Shown: positions 37,087 to 52,677 of the stretch, piece by piece
Numbering within the stretch: position 1 is the stretch's first letter
Layout of the letters: every line of letters starts with the position of its first letter
Source: Mastigias papua
Taxonomy: Eukaryota; Cnidaria; Scyphozoa; Rhizostomeae; Mastigiidae
DNA length: 64,000 nt
Reading direction: 5' to 3'
Assembly: GCA_964019165.1 (NCBI GenBank)
Contig: OZ025270.1
Coordinates: 13,406,159-13,470,158, forward strand
Translations under genes and position numbers: made by a program
Notes under the pieces: generated by a model
What the model saw: only the letters and a program-made list of their open reading frames with translations
Databases searched by the model: none
Told to the model about the DNA's origin: nothing

Positions 37087-40000
37087 ATGTTTTGGAGCTA
37101 TGACACACGTACTTATAGTGATTGTAGGCCTTGTATAGTATTGTCAGTTTTGCGACATGTAAAGCATTTTCAAGCTGTATATAGTGTAAAAACACAGACT
37201 AAGGCTAATTTGAGTAGGAAACATTGGCTAAACTACTGGCATCTGTGCAACTATAGATGTAAAAGATGTTTGGTGCATGCGATTGACGCACTTCCACTCA
37301 ATTTCAATCATATAGCAGTATATGCATATATTGTGATTACTTGTGATTGGCCTAAAATACGTATGTGTGCAAGGTCTGACAATACAGCAATGACGACAGA
37401 TCTGATGGTCATATGATATTATAAATGCTAGATTGACTGTAGAAATATGCTTAGATTATGTTTTGGAGCTATGACACACGTACGTGTAGTGATTGTAGGC
37501 CTTGCATAGTATTGTCAGTTTTCCGACATGTAAAGCACTTTAAAGCTGTATATAGTGTAAATACACAGACTAAGGCTAATTTGAGTAGGAAACATTGGCT
37601 AAACTACTGGCATCGGTGCAACTATAGATGTAAAAGATGTTTGGTGCATGTGATTCACGCACTTCCACTCAATTTCAATCATATAGCAGTATATGCATAT
37701 AATGTGATTACTTGTAATGGGCCTAAATTAAGTATGTGTGCAAGGTCTGACAATACAGCAATGACGACAGATCTGATGGTCATATGATATTATAAATGCT
37801 AGATTGACTGTAGAAATATGCTTAGATTATGTTTTGGAGCTATGACACACGTACTTATAGTGATTGTAGGCCTTGCATAGTATTGTCAGTTTTGCGACAT
37901 GTAAAGCACTTTAATGCTGTATATAGTGTAAAAACACAGACTAAGGCTAATTTGAGTAGGAAACATTTGCTAAGCTACTGGCATCGGTGCAACAATAGAT
38001 GTAAAAGATGTTTGCTGCATGCGATTGACGCACTTGCACTCAATTTCAATCATATAGCAATATATGCATATAATGTGATTACTTGTAATGGGCCTAAAAT
38101 AAGTATGTGTGCAAAGTCTGACAATACAGCAATGACGACAGATCTGATGGTCATATGATATTATAAATGCTAGATTGACTGTAGAAATATGCTTAGATTA
38201 TGTTTTGGAGCTATGACACACGTACTTATAGTGATTGTCGGCCTTGCATAGTATTGTCAGTTTTGCGACATGTAAAGCACTTTAAAGCTGTATATAGTGT
38301 AAAACCACAGACTAAGGCTAATTTGAGTAGGAAACATTGGCTAAACTACTGGCATCGGTGCAACTAAAGATGTAAAAGATGTTTGGTGCATGCGATTGAC
38401 GCACTTCCACTCAATTTCAATCATATAGCAGTATATGCATATATTGTGATTACTTGTGATGGGCCTCAACTACGTATGTGTGCAAAGTCTGACAATACAG
38501 CAATGACGACAGATCTGATGGTCATATGATATTATAAATGCTAGAGATGGACTGTAGAAATATGCTTAGATTATGATTTGTAGCTTTGAGACACGTACTT
38601 ATAGTGAGTGTAGGCCTTGCATAGTATTGTCAGGTTTGCGACATGTCAAGCACTTTAAAGCTCTATATAGTGTAAAAACACAGACTAAGGCTAATTTGAG
38701 TAGGAAACATTTTCTAAACTACTGGCATCGGTGCAACTATAGATGTAAAAGATGTTTGGTGCATGCGATTGACGCACTTCCACTCAACGTCAATCATATA
38801 GCAGTATATGCATATATTGTGATTACTTGTGATGGGCATAAAATACGTATGTGTGCAAAGTCTGACAATACAGCAATGACGACAGATCTCATGGTCATAT
38901 GATATTAAAAATGCTAGATTGACTGTAGAAATATGCTTAGATTATGTTTTGGAGCTATAACACACGTACTTATAGTGATTGTAGGCCTTGCATAGTATTG
39001 TCAGTTTTGCGACATGTAAAGCACTTTACAGCTGTATATATTGTAAAAACACAGACTAAGACTAATTTGAGTAGGAAACATTGGCTAAACTACTGGCATC
39101 GGTGCAACTATAGATGTAAAAGGTGTTTGGTGCATGCGATTGACGCACTTCCACTCAATTTCAATCATATAGCAGTATATGCATATATTGTGATTACTTG
39201 TGATGGGCCTAAAATACGTTTGTGTGCAAGGTCTGACAATACAGCAATGACGACAGATCTCATGGTCATATGATATTATAAATGCTAGATTGACTGTAGA
39301 AATATGCGTAGATTATGATTTGGAGCTTTGACACACGTACTTATAGTGATTGTAGGCCTTGCATAGTATTGTCAGTTTTGCGACATGTAAAGCACTTTAC
39401 AGCTGTATATAGTGTAACAACACAGACTAAGGCTATTTTGAGTAGCAACATTGGCTAAACTACTGGCATCGGTGCAACTATAGATGTAAAAGATGTTTGG
39501 TGCATGCGATTGACACACTTTCACTCAATTTCAATCATATAGCAGTATATGCATATATTGTGATTACTTGTGATTGGCCTAAAATACGTTTGTGTGCAAA
39601 GTCTGACAATACAGCAATGACGACAGATCTGATGGTCATATGATATTATAAATGCTAGATTCACTGTAGAAATATGCTTAGATTATGTTTAGGAGCTATG
39701 GCACACGTGCTTATAGTGATTGTAGGCCTTGCATAGTATTGTCAGTTTTCCGACATGTAAAGCACTTTAAAGCTATATATAGTGTAAAAACACAGACTAA
39801 GGCTAATTTGAGTAGGAAACATTGGCTAAACTACTGGCATCGGTGCAACTATAGATGTAAAAGATGTTTGGTGCATGCGATTGACGCACTTCCACTCAAT
39901 TTCAATCATATAGCAGTATATGCATATATTGTGATTACTTGTGATGGGCCTAAAATACGTATGTGTGCAAAGTCTGACAATACAGCAATGACGACAGATC

Positions 40001-43000
40001 TGATGGTCATATGATATTAAAAATGCTAGATTGACTGTAGAAATATGCTTAGATTATGTTTTGGAGCTATGACACACGTACTTATAGTGATTGTAGGCCT
40101 TGCATAGTATTGTCAGTTTTGCGACATGTAAAGCACTTTAATGCTATATATAGTGTAAAAACACAGACTAAGGCTAATTTGAGTAGGAAACATTGGCTAA
40201 ACAACTGGCATCGGTGCAACTATAGATGTAAAAGATGTTTGGTGCATGCGATTGACGCACTTCCACTCAATTTCAATCATATAGCAGTATATGCATATAT
40301 TGTGATTACTTGCAATGGGCCTAAAATACGTATGTGTGCAAAGTCTGACAATACAGCAATGACGACAGATCTGATGGTCATATGATATTATAAATGCTAG
40401 AGATTGACTGTAGAAATATGCTTAGATTATGATTTGGAGCTTTCAGACACGTACCTATAGTGATTGTAGGCCCTGCATAGTATTGTCAGTTTTGCGAAAT
40501 GTAAAGCACTTTAAAGCTGTATATAGTGTAAAAGCACAGACTACGGCTAATTTGAGTAGGAAACATTGTCTTAACTACTGGCATCGGTGCAACTATAGAT
40601 GTAAAAGATGTTTGGTGCATGCGATTGACGCACTTCCACTCAATTTCAATCATATAGCAGTATATGCATATAATGGGATTACTTGTGATGGGCCTAATAT
40701 ACGTATGTGTGCAAAGTCTGACGATAGAGCAATGACGACAGATCTGATGGTCATATGATATTATAAATGCTAGATTCACTGTAGAAATATGGTTAGATTA
40801 TGTTTTGGAGCTATGACACACGTGCTTGTAGTGATTGTAGGCCTTGCATAGTATTGTCAGTTTTGCGACATGTAAAGCACTTTACAGCTGTATATATTGT
40901 AAAAACACAGACTAAGACTAATTTGAGTAGGAAACATTGGCTAAACTACTGGCATCGGTGCAACTATAGATGTAAAAGATGTTTGGTGCATGCGATTGAC
41001 GCACTTCCACTCAATTTCAATCATATAGCAGTATATGCATATATTGTGATTACTTGTGATGGGCCTAAAATACGTATGTGTCCAAAGTCCGACAATACAG
41101 CAATGACGACAGATCTGATGGTCATATGATATTATACATGCTAGATTGACTGTAGAAATATGCTTAGATTATGATTTGGAGCTTTGAGACACGTACTTAT
41201 AGTGAGTGTAGGCCTAGCATAGTATTGTCAGTTTCCCGACATGTAAAGCACTTTAAAGCTGTATATAGTGTAAAAACACAGACTAAGGCTAATTTCAGTA
41301 GGAAACATTGGCTAAACTACTGGCATCGGTGCAACTATAGATGTAAAGGATGTTTGGTGCATGCGATTGACGCACTTCCACTCAATTTCAATCATATAGC
41401 TGTATATGCATATATTGTGATTACTTGTGATGGGCATAAAACACGTATGTGTGCAAAGTCTGACAATACAGCAATGACGATAGATCTGATGGTCATATGA
41501 TATTATAAATGCTAGATTGACTGTAGAAATATGCTTAGATTATGTTTTGGAGCTATGACACACGTACTTATAGTGATGGTAGTCCTTGCATAGTATTGTC
41601 AGTTTCCCGACATGTAAACCACTTTAAAGCTGTATATAGTGTAAAAACACAGACTAAGGCTAATTTGAGTAGGAAACATTGGCTAAACTACTGGCATCGG
41701 TGCAACTATAGATGTAAAAGATGTTTGGTGCATGCGATTGACGCACTTCCACTCAATTTCAATCATATAGCAGTATATGCATATATTGTGATTACTTGTG
41801 ATGGGCCTGAAATACGTATCTGTGCAAAGTCTGACAATACAGCAATGACGACAGATCCGATGGTCATATGATATTATAAATGCTAGATTGACTGTAGAAA
41901 TATGCTTAGATTATGTTTTGGAGCTATGACACACCTACTTATAGTGATTGTAGGCCTTGTATAGTATTGTCAGTTTTGCGACATGTACAGCATTTTCAAG
42001 CTGTATATAGTGTAAAAACACAGACTAAGGCTAATTTGAGTAGGAAACATTGGCTAAACTACTGGCATCGGTGCAACTATAGATGTAAAAGATGTTTGGT
42101 GCATGCGATTGACGCACTTCCACTCAATTTCAATCATATAGCAGTATATGCATATATTGTGATTACTTGTGATGGGCCTAAAATACGTATGTGTGCAAAG
42201 TCTGACAATACAGCAATGACGACAGATCTCATGGTCATATGATATTATAAATGCTAGATTGACTGTGGAAATATGCTTAGATTATGTTTTGGAGCTATGA
42301 CACACGTACTTATAGTGATTGTAGGCCTTGTATAGTATTGTCAGTTTTGCGACATGTAAAGCATTTTCAAGCTGTATATAGTGTAAAAACACAGACTAAG
42401 GCTAATTTGAGTAGGAAACATTGGCTAAACTACTGGCATCTGTGCAACTATAGATGTAAAAGATGTTTGGTGCATGCGATTGACGCACTTCCACTCACTT
42501 TCAATCATATAGCAGTATATGCATATATTGTGATTACTTGTGATTGGCCTAAAATACGTATGTGTGCAAGGTCTGACAATACAGCAATGACGACAGATCT
42601 GATGGTCATATGATATTATAAATGCTAGATTGACTGTAGAAATATGCTTAGATTATGTTTTGGAGCTATGACACACGTACGTGTAGTGATTGTAGGCCTT
42701 GCATAGTATTGTCAGTTTTCCGACATGTAAAGCACTTTAAAGCTGCATATAGTGTAAATACACAGACTAAGGCTAATTTGAGTAGGAAACATTGGCTAAA
42801 CTACTGGCATCGGTGCAACTATAGATGTAAAAGATGTTTGGTGCATGTGATTCACGCACTTCCACTCAATTTCAATCATATAGCAGTATATGCATATAAT
42901 GTGATTACTTGTAATGGGCCTAAATTAAGTATGTGTGCAAGGTCTGACAATACAGCAATGACGACAGATCTGATGGTCATATGATATTATAAATGCTAGA

Positions 43001-46000
43001 TTGACTGTAGAAATATGCTTAGATTATGTTTTGGAGCTATGACACACGTACTTATAGTGATTGTAGGCCTTGCATAGTATTGTCAGTTTTGCGACATGTA
43101 AAGCACTTTAATGCTGTATATAGTGTAAAAACACAGACTAAGGCTAATTTGAGTAGGAAACATTTGCTAAGCTACTGGCATCGGTGCAACAATAGATGTA
43201 AAAGATGTTTGCTGCATGCGATTGACGCACTTGCACTCAATTTCAATCATATAGCAATATATGCATATAATGTGATTACTTGTAATGGGCCTAAAATAAG
43301 TATGTGTGCAAAGTCTGACAATACAGCAATGACGACAGATCTGATGGTCATATGATATTATAAATGCTAGATTGACTGTAGAAATATGCTTAGATTATGT
43401 TTTGGAGCTATGACACACGTACTTATAGTGATTGTCGGCCTTGCATAGTATTGTCAGTTTTGCGACATGTAAAGCACTTTAAAGCTGTATATAGTGTAAA
43501 ACCACAGACTAAGGCTAATTTGAGTAGGAAACATTGGCTAAACTACTGGCATCGGTGCAACTAAAGATGTAAAAGACGTTTGGTGCATGCGATTGACGCA
43601 CTTCCACTCAATTTCAATCATATAGCAGTATATGCATATATTGTGATTACTTGTGATGGGCCTCAACTACGTATGTGTGCAAAGTCTGACAATACAGCAA
43701 TGACGACAGATCTGATGGTCATATGATATTATAAATGCTAGAGATGGACTGTAGAAATATGCTTAGATTATGATTTGTAGCTTTGAGACACGTACTTATA
43801 GTGAGTGTAGGCCTTGCATAGTATTGTCAGGTTTGCGACATGTCAAGCACTTTAATGCTATATATAGTGTAAAAACACAGACTAAGGCTAATTTGAGTAG
43901 GAAACATTTTCTAAACTACTGGCATCGGTGCAACTATAGATGTAAAAGATGTTTGGTGCATGCGATTGACGCACTTCCACTCAACGTCAATCATATAGCA
44001 GTATATGCATATATTGTGATTACTTGTGATGGGCATAAAATACGTATGTGTGCAAAGTCTGACAATACAGCAATGACGACAGATCTCATGGTCATATGAT
44101 ATTAAAAATGCTAGATTGACTGTAGAAATATGCTTAGATTATGTTTTGGAGCTATAACACACGTACTTATAGTGATTGTAGGCCTTGCATAGTATTGTCA
44201 GTTTTGCGACATGTAAAGCACTTTACAGCTGTATATATTGTAAAAACACAGACTAAGACTAATTTGAGTAGGAAACATTGGCTAAACTACTGGCATCGGT
44301 GCAACTATAGATGTAAAAGGTGTTTGGTGCATGCGATTGACGCACTTCCACTCAATTTCAATCATATAGCAGTATATGCATATATTGTGATTACTTGTGA
44401 TGGGCCTAAAATACGTTTGTGTGCAAGGTCTGACAATACAGCAATGACGACAGATCTCATGGTCATATGATATTATAAATGCTAGATTGACTGTAGAAAT
44501 ATGCGTAGATTATGATTTGGAGCTTTGACACACGTACTTATAGTGATTGTAGGCCTTGCATAGTATTGTCAGTTTTGCGACATGTAAAGCACTTTACAGC
44601 TGTATATAGTGTAACAACACAGACTAAGGCTAATTTGAGTAGGAAACATTGGCTAAACTACTGGCATCGGTGCAACTATAGATGTAAAAGATGTTTGGTG
44701 CATGCGATTGACACACTTTCACTCAATTTCAATCATATAGCAGTATATGCATATATTGTGATTACTTGTGATTGGCCTAAAATACGTTTGTGTGCAAAGT
44801 CTGACAATACAGCAATGACGACAGATCTGATGGTCATATGATATTATAAATGCTAGATTCACTGTAGAAATATGCTTAGATTATGTTTAGGAGCTATGAC
44901 ACACGTGCTTATAGTGATTGTAGGCCTTGCATAGTATTGTCAGTTTTCCGACATGTAAAGCACTTTAAAGCTATATATAGTGTAAAAACACAGACTAAGG
45001 CTAATTTGAGTAGGAAACATTGGCTAAACTACTGGCATCGGTGCAACTATAGATGTAAAAGATGTTTGGTGCATGCGATTGACGCACTTCCACTCAATTT
45101 CAATCATATAGCAGTATATGCATATATTGTGATTACTTGTGATGGGCCTAAAATACGTATGTGTGCAAAGTCTGACAATACAGCAATGACGACAGATCTG
45201 ATGGTCATATGATATTAAAAATGCTAGATTGACTGTAGAAATATGCTTAGATTATGTTTTGGAGCTATGACACACGTACTTATAGTGATTGTAGGCCTTG
45301 CATAGTATTGTCAGTTTTGCGACATGTAAAGCACTTTAATGCTATATATAGTGTAAAAACACAGACTAAGGCTAATTTGAGTAGGAAACATTGGCTAAAC
45401 AACTGGCATCGGTGCAACTATAGATGTAAAAGATGTTTGGTGCATGCGATTGACGCACTTCCACTCAATTTCAATCATATAGCAGTATATGCATATATTG
45501 TGATTACTTGCAATGGGCCTAAAATACGTATGTGTGCAAAGTCTGACAATACAGCAATGACGACAGATCTGATGGTCATATGATATTATAAATGCTAGAG
45601 ATTGACTGTAGAAATATGCTTAGATTATGATTTGGAGCTTTCAGACACGTACCTATAGTGATTGTAGGCCCTGCATAGTATTGTCAGTTTTGCGAAATGT
45701 AAAGCACTTTAAAGCTGTATATAGTGTAAAAGCACAGACTACGGCTAATTTGAGTAGGAAACATTGTCTTAACTACTGGCATCGGTGCAACTATAGATGG
45801 AAAAGATGTTTGGTGCATGCGATTGACGCACTTCCACTCAATTTCAATCATATAGCAGTATATGCATATAATGGGATTACTTGTGATGGGCCTAATATAC
45901 GTATGTGTGCAAAGTCTGACGATAGAGCAATGACGACAGATCTGATGGTCATATGATATTATAAATGCTAGATTCACTGTAGAAATATGGTTAGATTATG

Positions 46001-46368
46001 TTTTGGAGCTATGACACACGTACTTGTAGTGATTGTAGGCCTTGCATAGTATTGTCAGTTTTGCGACATGTAAAGCACTTTACAGCTGTATATATTGTAA
46101 AAACACAGACTAAGACTAATTTGAGTAGGAAACATTGGCTAAACTACTGGCATCGGTGCAACTATAGATGTAAAAGGTGTTTGGTGCATGCGATTGACGC
46201 ACTTCCACTCAATTTCAATCCTATAGCAGTATATGCATATAATGGGATTACTTGTGATGGGCCTAATATACGTATGTGTGCAAAGTCTGACGATAGAGCA
46301 ATGACGACAGATCTGATGGTCATATGATATTATAAATGCTAGATTCACTGTAGAAATATGCTTAGATT
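37087..46368 (+). repeat. 14-monomer offset higher-order block (5197 bp)
   Basis: Monomers 37087, 37458, 37829, 38200, 38573, 38944, 39315, 39685, 40056 and 40429 recur at 42284, 42655, 43026, 43397, 43770, 44141, 44512, 44883, 45254 and 45627. The offset is 5197-5198 bp, that is 14 monomers plus small indels. Even the 2-bp insertions are shared. One difference is the core deletion GTAGCAAC, present in 39315 but not in its counterpart 44512. Between the copies lie 40800 (a hybrid), 41171, 41542 and 41913, which repeat types c, a and b from 35.9-37.0 kb. Confidence 0.9.
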
Positions 46369-49300
46369 ATGTTTTGGAGCTATGACACACGTACTTGTAG
46401 TGATTGTAGGCCTTGCATAGTATTGTCAGTTTTGCGACATGTAAAGCACTTTACAGCTGTATATATTGTAAAAACACAGACTAAGACTAATTTGAGTAGG
46501 AAACATTGGCTAAACTACTGGCATCGGTGCAACTATAGATGTAAAAGGTGTTTGGTGCATGCGATTGACGCACTTCCACTCAATTTCAATCATATAGCAG
46601 TATATGCATATATTGTGATTACTTGTGATGGGCCTAAAATACGTTTGTGTGCAAGGTCTGACAATACAGCAATGACGACAGATCTCATGGTCATATGATA
46701 TTATAAATGCTAGATTGACTGTAGAAATATGCGTAGATTATGATTTGAAGCTTTGACACACGTACTTATAGTGATTGTAGGCCTTGCATAGTATTGTCAG
46801 TTTTGCGACATGTAAAGCACTTTTCAGCTGTATATAGTGTAACAACACAGACTAAGGCTATTTTGAGTAGCAACATTGGCTAAACTACTGGCATCGGTGC
46901 AACTATAGATGTAAAAGATGTTTGGTGCATGCGATTGACACACTTTCACTCAATTTCAATCATATAGCAGTATATGCATATATTGTGATTACTTGTGATT
47001 GGCCTAAAATACGTTTGTGTGCAAAGTCTGACAATACAGCAATGACGACAGATCTGATGGTCATATGATATTATAAATGCTAGATTGACTGTAGAAATAT
47101 GCTTAGATTATGTTTACTAGCTATGACACACGTACTTATAGTGATTGTAGGCCTTGCATAGTATTGTCATTTTTGCGACATGTAAAGCACTTTAAAGCTA
47201 TATATAGTGTAAAAACACAGACTAAGGCTAATTTGAGTAGGAAACATTGGCTAAACAACTGGCATCGGTGCAACTATAGATGTAAAAGATGTTTGGTGCA
47301 TGCGATTGACGCACTTCCACTCAATTTCAATCATATAGCAGTATATGCATATATTGTGATTACTTGTAATGGGCCTAAAATACGTATGTGTGCAAAGTCT
47401 GACAATACAGCAATGACGACAGATCTGATGGTCATATGATATTATAAATGCTAGAGATTGACTGTAGAAATATGCTTAGATTATGTTTAGGAGCTATGAC
47501 ACACGTACTTATAGTGATTGTAGGCCTTGCATAGTATTGTCAGTTTTCCGACATGTAAAGCACTTTAAAGCTATATATAGTGTAAAAACACAGACTAAGG
47601 CTAATTTGAGTAGGAAACATTGGCTAAACTACTGGCATCGGTGCAACTATAGATGTAAAAGATGTTTGGTGCATGCGATTGACGCACTTCCACTCAATTT
47701 CAATCATATAGCAGTATATGCATATATTGTGATTACTTGTGATGGGCCTAAAATACGTATGTGTGCAAAGTCTGACAATACAGCAATGACGACAGATCTG
47801 ATGGTCATATGATATTAAAAATGCTAGATTGACTGTAGAAATATGCTTAGATTATGTTTTGGAGCTATGACACACGTACTTATAGTGATTGTAGGCCTTG
47901 CATAGTATTGTCATTTTTGCGACATGTAAAGCACTTTAAAGCTGTATATATTGTAAAAACACAGACTAAGGCTAATTTGAGTAGGAAACATTTGCTAAAC
48001 TACTGGCATCGGTGCAACTATAGATGTAAAAGATGTATGGTGCATGCGATTGACGCACTTCCACTCAATTTCAATCATATAGCAGTATATGCATATAATG
48101 TGATTACTTGTAATGGGCCTAAAATACGTATGTGTGCAAGGTCTGACAATACAGCAATGACGACAGATCTGATGGTCATATGATATTATAAATGCTAGAT
48201 TGACTGTAGAAATATGCTTAGATTATGTTTTGGAGCTATGACACACCTACTTATAGTGATTGTAGGCCTTGCATAGTATTGTCAGTTTTGCGACATGTAA
48301 AGCACTTTAAAGCTGTATATAGTGTAAACACACAGGCTAAGTCTAATTTGAGTAGGAAACATTGGCTAAACTACTGGTATCGGTGCAACTATAGATGTAA
48401 AAGATGTTTGGTGCATGCGATTGACGCACTTCCACTCAATTTCAATCATATAGCAGTATATGCATATATTGTGATTACTTGTGATTGGCCTAAAATACGT
48501 TTGTGTGCAAAGTCTGACAATACAGCAATGACGACAGATCTCATGGTCATATGATATTATAAATGCTAGATTCACTGTAGAAATATGCTTAGATTATGTT
48601 TAGGAGCTATGACACACGTACTTATAGTGATTGTAGGCCTTGCATAGTATTGTCAGTTTTCCGACATGTAAAGCACTTTAAAGCTATATATAGTGTAAAA
48701 CCACAGACTAACGCTAATTTGAGTAGGAAACATTGGCTAAACTACTGGCATCGGTGCAACTATAGATGTAAAAGATGTTTGGTGCATGCGATTGACGCAC
48801 TTCCACTCAATTTCAATCATATAGCAGTATATGCATATATTGTGATTACTTGTGATGGGCCTAAAATACGTATGTGTGCAAAGTCTGACAATACAGCAAT
48901 GACGACAGATCTGATGGTCATATGATATTAAAAATGCTAGATTGACTGTAGAAATATGCTTAGATTATGTTTTGGAGCTATGACACACGTACTTATAGTG
49001 AGTGTAGGCCTTGCATATTATTGTTTGTTTTGCGACATGTAAAGCACTTTAAAGCTGTATATAGTGTAAAAACACAGACTAAGGCTAATTTGAGTAGGAA
49101 ACATTGGCTAAACTACTGGCATCGGTGCAACTATAGATGTAAAAGATGTTTGGTGCATGCGATTGACGCACTGCCACTCAATTTCAATCATATAGCAGTA
49201 TATGCATATAATGTGATTACTTGTGATGGGCCTAAAATACGTATTTGTGCAAAGTCTGACAATACAGCAATGACGACAGATCTGATGGTCATATGATATT

Positions 49301-52300
49301 ATAAATGCTAGATTCACTGTAGAAATATGCTTAGATTATGTTTAGGAGCTATGACACACGTACTTATAGTGATTGTAGGCCTTGCATAGTATTGTCAGTT
49401 TTGCGACATGTAAAGCACTTTAAAGCTGTATATAGTGTAAACACACAGACTAAGTCTAATTTGAGTAGGAAACATTGGCTACACTACTGGTATCGGTGCA
49501 ACTATAGATGTAAAAGATGTTTGGTGCATGCGATTGACGCACTTCCACTCAATTTCAATCATATAGCAGTATATGCATATATTGTGATTACTTGTGATTG
49601 GCCTAAAATACGTTTGTGTGCAAAGTCTGACAATACAGCAATGACGACAGATGTGATGGTCATATGATATTATAAATGCTAGATTCACTGTAGAAATATG
49701 CTTAGATTATGTTTAGGAGCTATGACACACGTACTTATAGTGATTGTAGGCCTTGCATAGTATTGTCAGTTTTCCGACATGTAAAGCACTTTAAAGCTAT
49801 ATATAGTGTAAAACCACAGACTAACGCTAATTTGAGTAGGAAACATTGGCTAAACTACTGGCATCGGTGCAACTATAGATGTAAAAGATGTTTGGTGCAT
49901 GCGATTGACGCACTTCCACTCAATTTCAATCATATAGCAGTATATGCATATATTGTGATTACTTGTGATGGGCCTAAAATACGTATGTGTGCAAAGTCTG
50001 ACAATACAGCAATGACGACAGATCTGATGGTCATATGATATTAAAAATGCTAGATTGACTGTAGAAATATGCTTAGATTATGTTTTGGAGCTATGACACA
50101 CGTACTTATAGTGAGTGTAGGCCTTGCATATTATTGTTTGTTTTGCGACATGTAAAGCACTTTAAAGCTGTATATAGTGTAAAAACACAGACTAAGGCTA
50201 ATTTGAGTAGGAAACATTGGCTAAACTACTGGCATCGGTGCAACTATAGATGTAAAAGATGTTTGGTGCATGCGATTGACGCACTGCCACTCAATTTCAA
50301 TCATATAGCAGTATATGCATATAATGTGATTACTTGTGATGGGCCTAAAATACGTATGTGTGCAAAGTCTGACAATACAGCAATGACGACAGATCTGATG
50401 GTCATATGATATTCTAAATGCTAGATTGACTGTAGAAATATGCTTAGATTATGTTTTGGAGCTATGACACACGTCCTTGTAGTGATTGTAGGCCTTGCAT
50501 AGTATTGTCAGTCTTGCGACATGTAAAGCACTTTAATGCTATATATAGTGTAAAAACACAGACTAAGGCTAATTTGAGTAGGAAACATTGGCTAAACAAC
50601 TGGCATCGGTGCAACTATAGATGTAAAAGATGTTTGGTGCATGCGATTGACGCACTTCCACTCAATTTCAATCATATAGCAGTATATGCATATATTGTGA
50701 TTACTTGTAATGGGCCTAAAATACGTATGTGTGCAAAGTCTGACAATACAGCAATGACGACAGATCTGATGGTCATATGATATTATAAATGCTAGAGATT
50801 GACTGTAGAAATATGCTTAGATTATGATTTGGAGCTTTCAGACACGTACCTATAGTGATTGTAGGCCCTGCATAGTATTGTCAGTTTTGCGAAATGTAAA
50901 GCACTTTAAAGCTGTATATAGTGTAAAAGCACAGACTACGGCTAATTTGAGTAGGAAACATTGTCTTAACTACTGGCATCGGTGCAACTATAGATGTAAA
51001 AGATGTTTGGTGCATGCGATTGACGCACTTCAACTCAATTTCAATCATATAGCAGTATATGCATATAATGGGATTACTTGTGATGGGCCTAACATACGTA
51101 TGTGTGCAAAGTCTGACGATAGAGCAATGACGACAGATCTGATGGTCATATGATATTATAAATGCTAGATTCACTGTAGAAATATGCTTAGATTATGTTT
51201 TGGAGCTATGACACACGTACTTGTAGTGATTGTAGGCCTTGCATGGTATTGTCAGTTTTGCGACATGTAAAGCACTTCAATGCTGTATTTAGTGTAAAAA
51301 CACAGACTAAGGCTAATTTGAGTAGGAAACATTGGCTAAACTACTGGCATCGGTGCAACTATAGATGTAAAAGATGTTTGGTGTATGCGATTGACGCACT
51401 TCCACTCAATTTCAATCATATAGCAGTATATGCATATATTGTGATTACTTGTGATGGGCCTAAAATACGTATGTGTGCAAAGTCTGACAATACAGCAATG
51501 ACGACAGATGTGATGGTCATATGATATTATAAATGCTAGATTGACTGTAGAAATATGCTTAGATTATGTTGTGGAGCTATGACACACGTACTTGTAGTGA
51601 TTGTAGGCCTTGCATAGTATTGTCAGTTTTGCGACATGTAAAGCACTGTACAGCTGTATATATTGTAAAAACACAGACTAAGACTAATTTGAGTAGGAAA
51701 CATTGGCTAAACTACTGGCATCGGTGCAACTATAGATGTAAAAGGTGTTTGGTGCATGCGATTGACGCACTTCCACTCAATTTCAATCATATAGCAGTAT
51801 ATGCATATATTGTGATTACTTGTGATGGGCCTAAAATACGTTTGTGTGCAAGGTCTGACAATACAGCAATGACGACAGATCTCATGGTCATATGATATTA
51901 TAAATGCTAGATTGACTGTAGAAATATGCTTAGATTATGATTTGGAGCTTTGACACACGTACTTATAGTGATTGTAGGCCTTGCATAGTATTGTCAGTTT
52001 TGCGACATGTAAAGCACTTTACAGCTGTATATAGTGTAACAACACGGACTAAGGCTAATTTGAGTAGCAACATTGGCTAAACTACTGGCATCGGTGCAAC
52101 TATAGATGTAAAAGATGTTTGGTGCATGCGATTGACGCACTTCCACTCAATTTCAATCATATAGCAGTATATGCATATATTGTGATTACCTGTGATTGGC
52201 CTAAAATACCTATGTGTGCAAAGTCTGACAATACAGCAATGACGACAGATCTGATGTTCATATGATATTATAAATGCTAGATTGACTGTAGAAATATGCT

Positions 52301-52677
52301 TAGATTATGATTTGGAGCTTTGAGACACGTACTTATAGTGATTGTAGGCCTTGCATAGTATTGTCAGGTTTGCGACATGTAAAGCACTTTAAAGCTGTAT
52401 ATAGTGTACACACACAGACTAAGTCTAATTTGAGTAGGAAACATTGGCTAAACTACTGGTATCGGTGCAACTATAGATGTAAAAGATGTTTGGTGCATGC
52501 GATTGACGCACTTCCACTCAATTTCAATCATATAGCAGTATATGCATATATTGTGATTACTTGTGATTGGCCTAAAATATGTTTGTGTGCAAAGTCTGAC
52601 AATACAGCAATGACGACAGATCTGATGGACATATGATATTATAAATGCTAGATTCACTGTAGAAATATGCTTAGATT
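46369..52677 (+). repeat. Nested 14-monomer and 3-monomer repeats
   Basis: Monomers 45254, 45627, 46369 and 46740 correspond to 50451, 50824, 51566 and 51937 at 5197 bp. Inside this interval a 1113-bp three-monomer unit is duplicated: 48596 and 48967 match 49709 and 50080, and the body of 48225 matches 49338. Markers are CCACAGACTAACGC, TTATTGTTTG and AACACACAGACTAAGTC. Monomers 46740 and 51937 carry the one-base core deletion GTAGCAAC. Confidence 0.87.
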
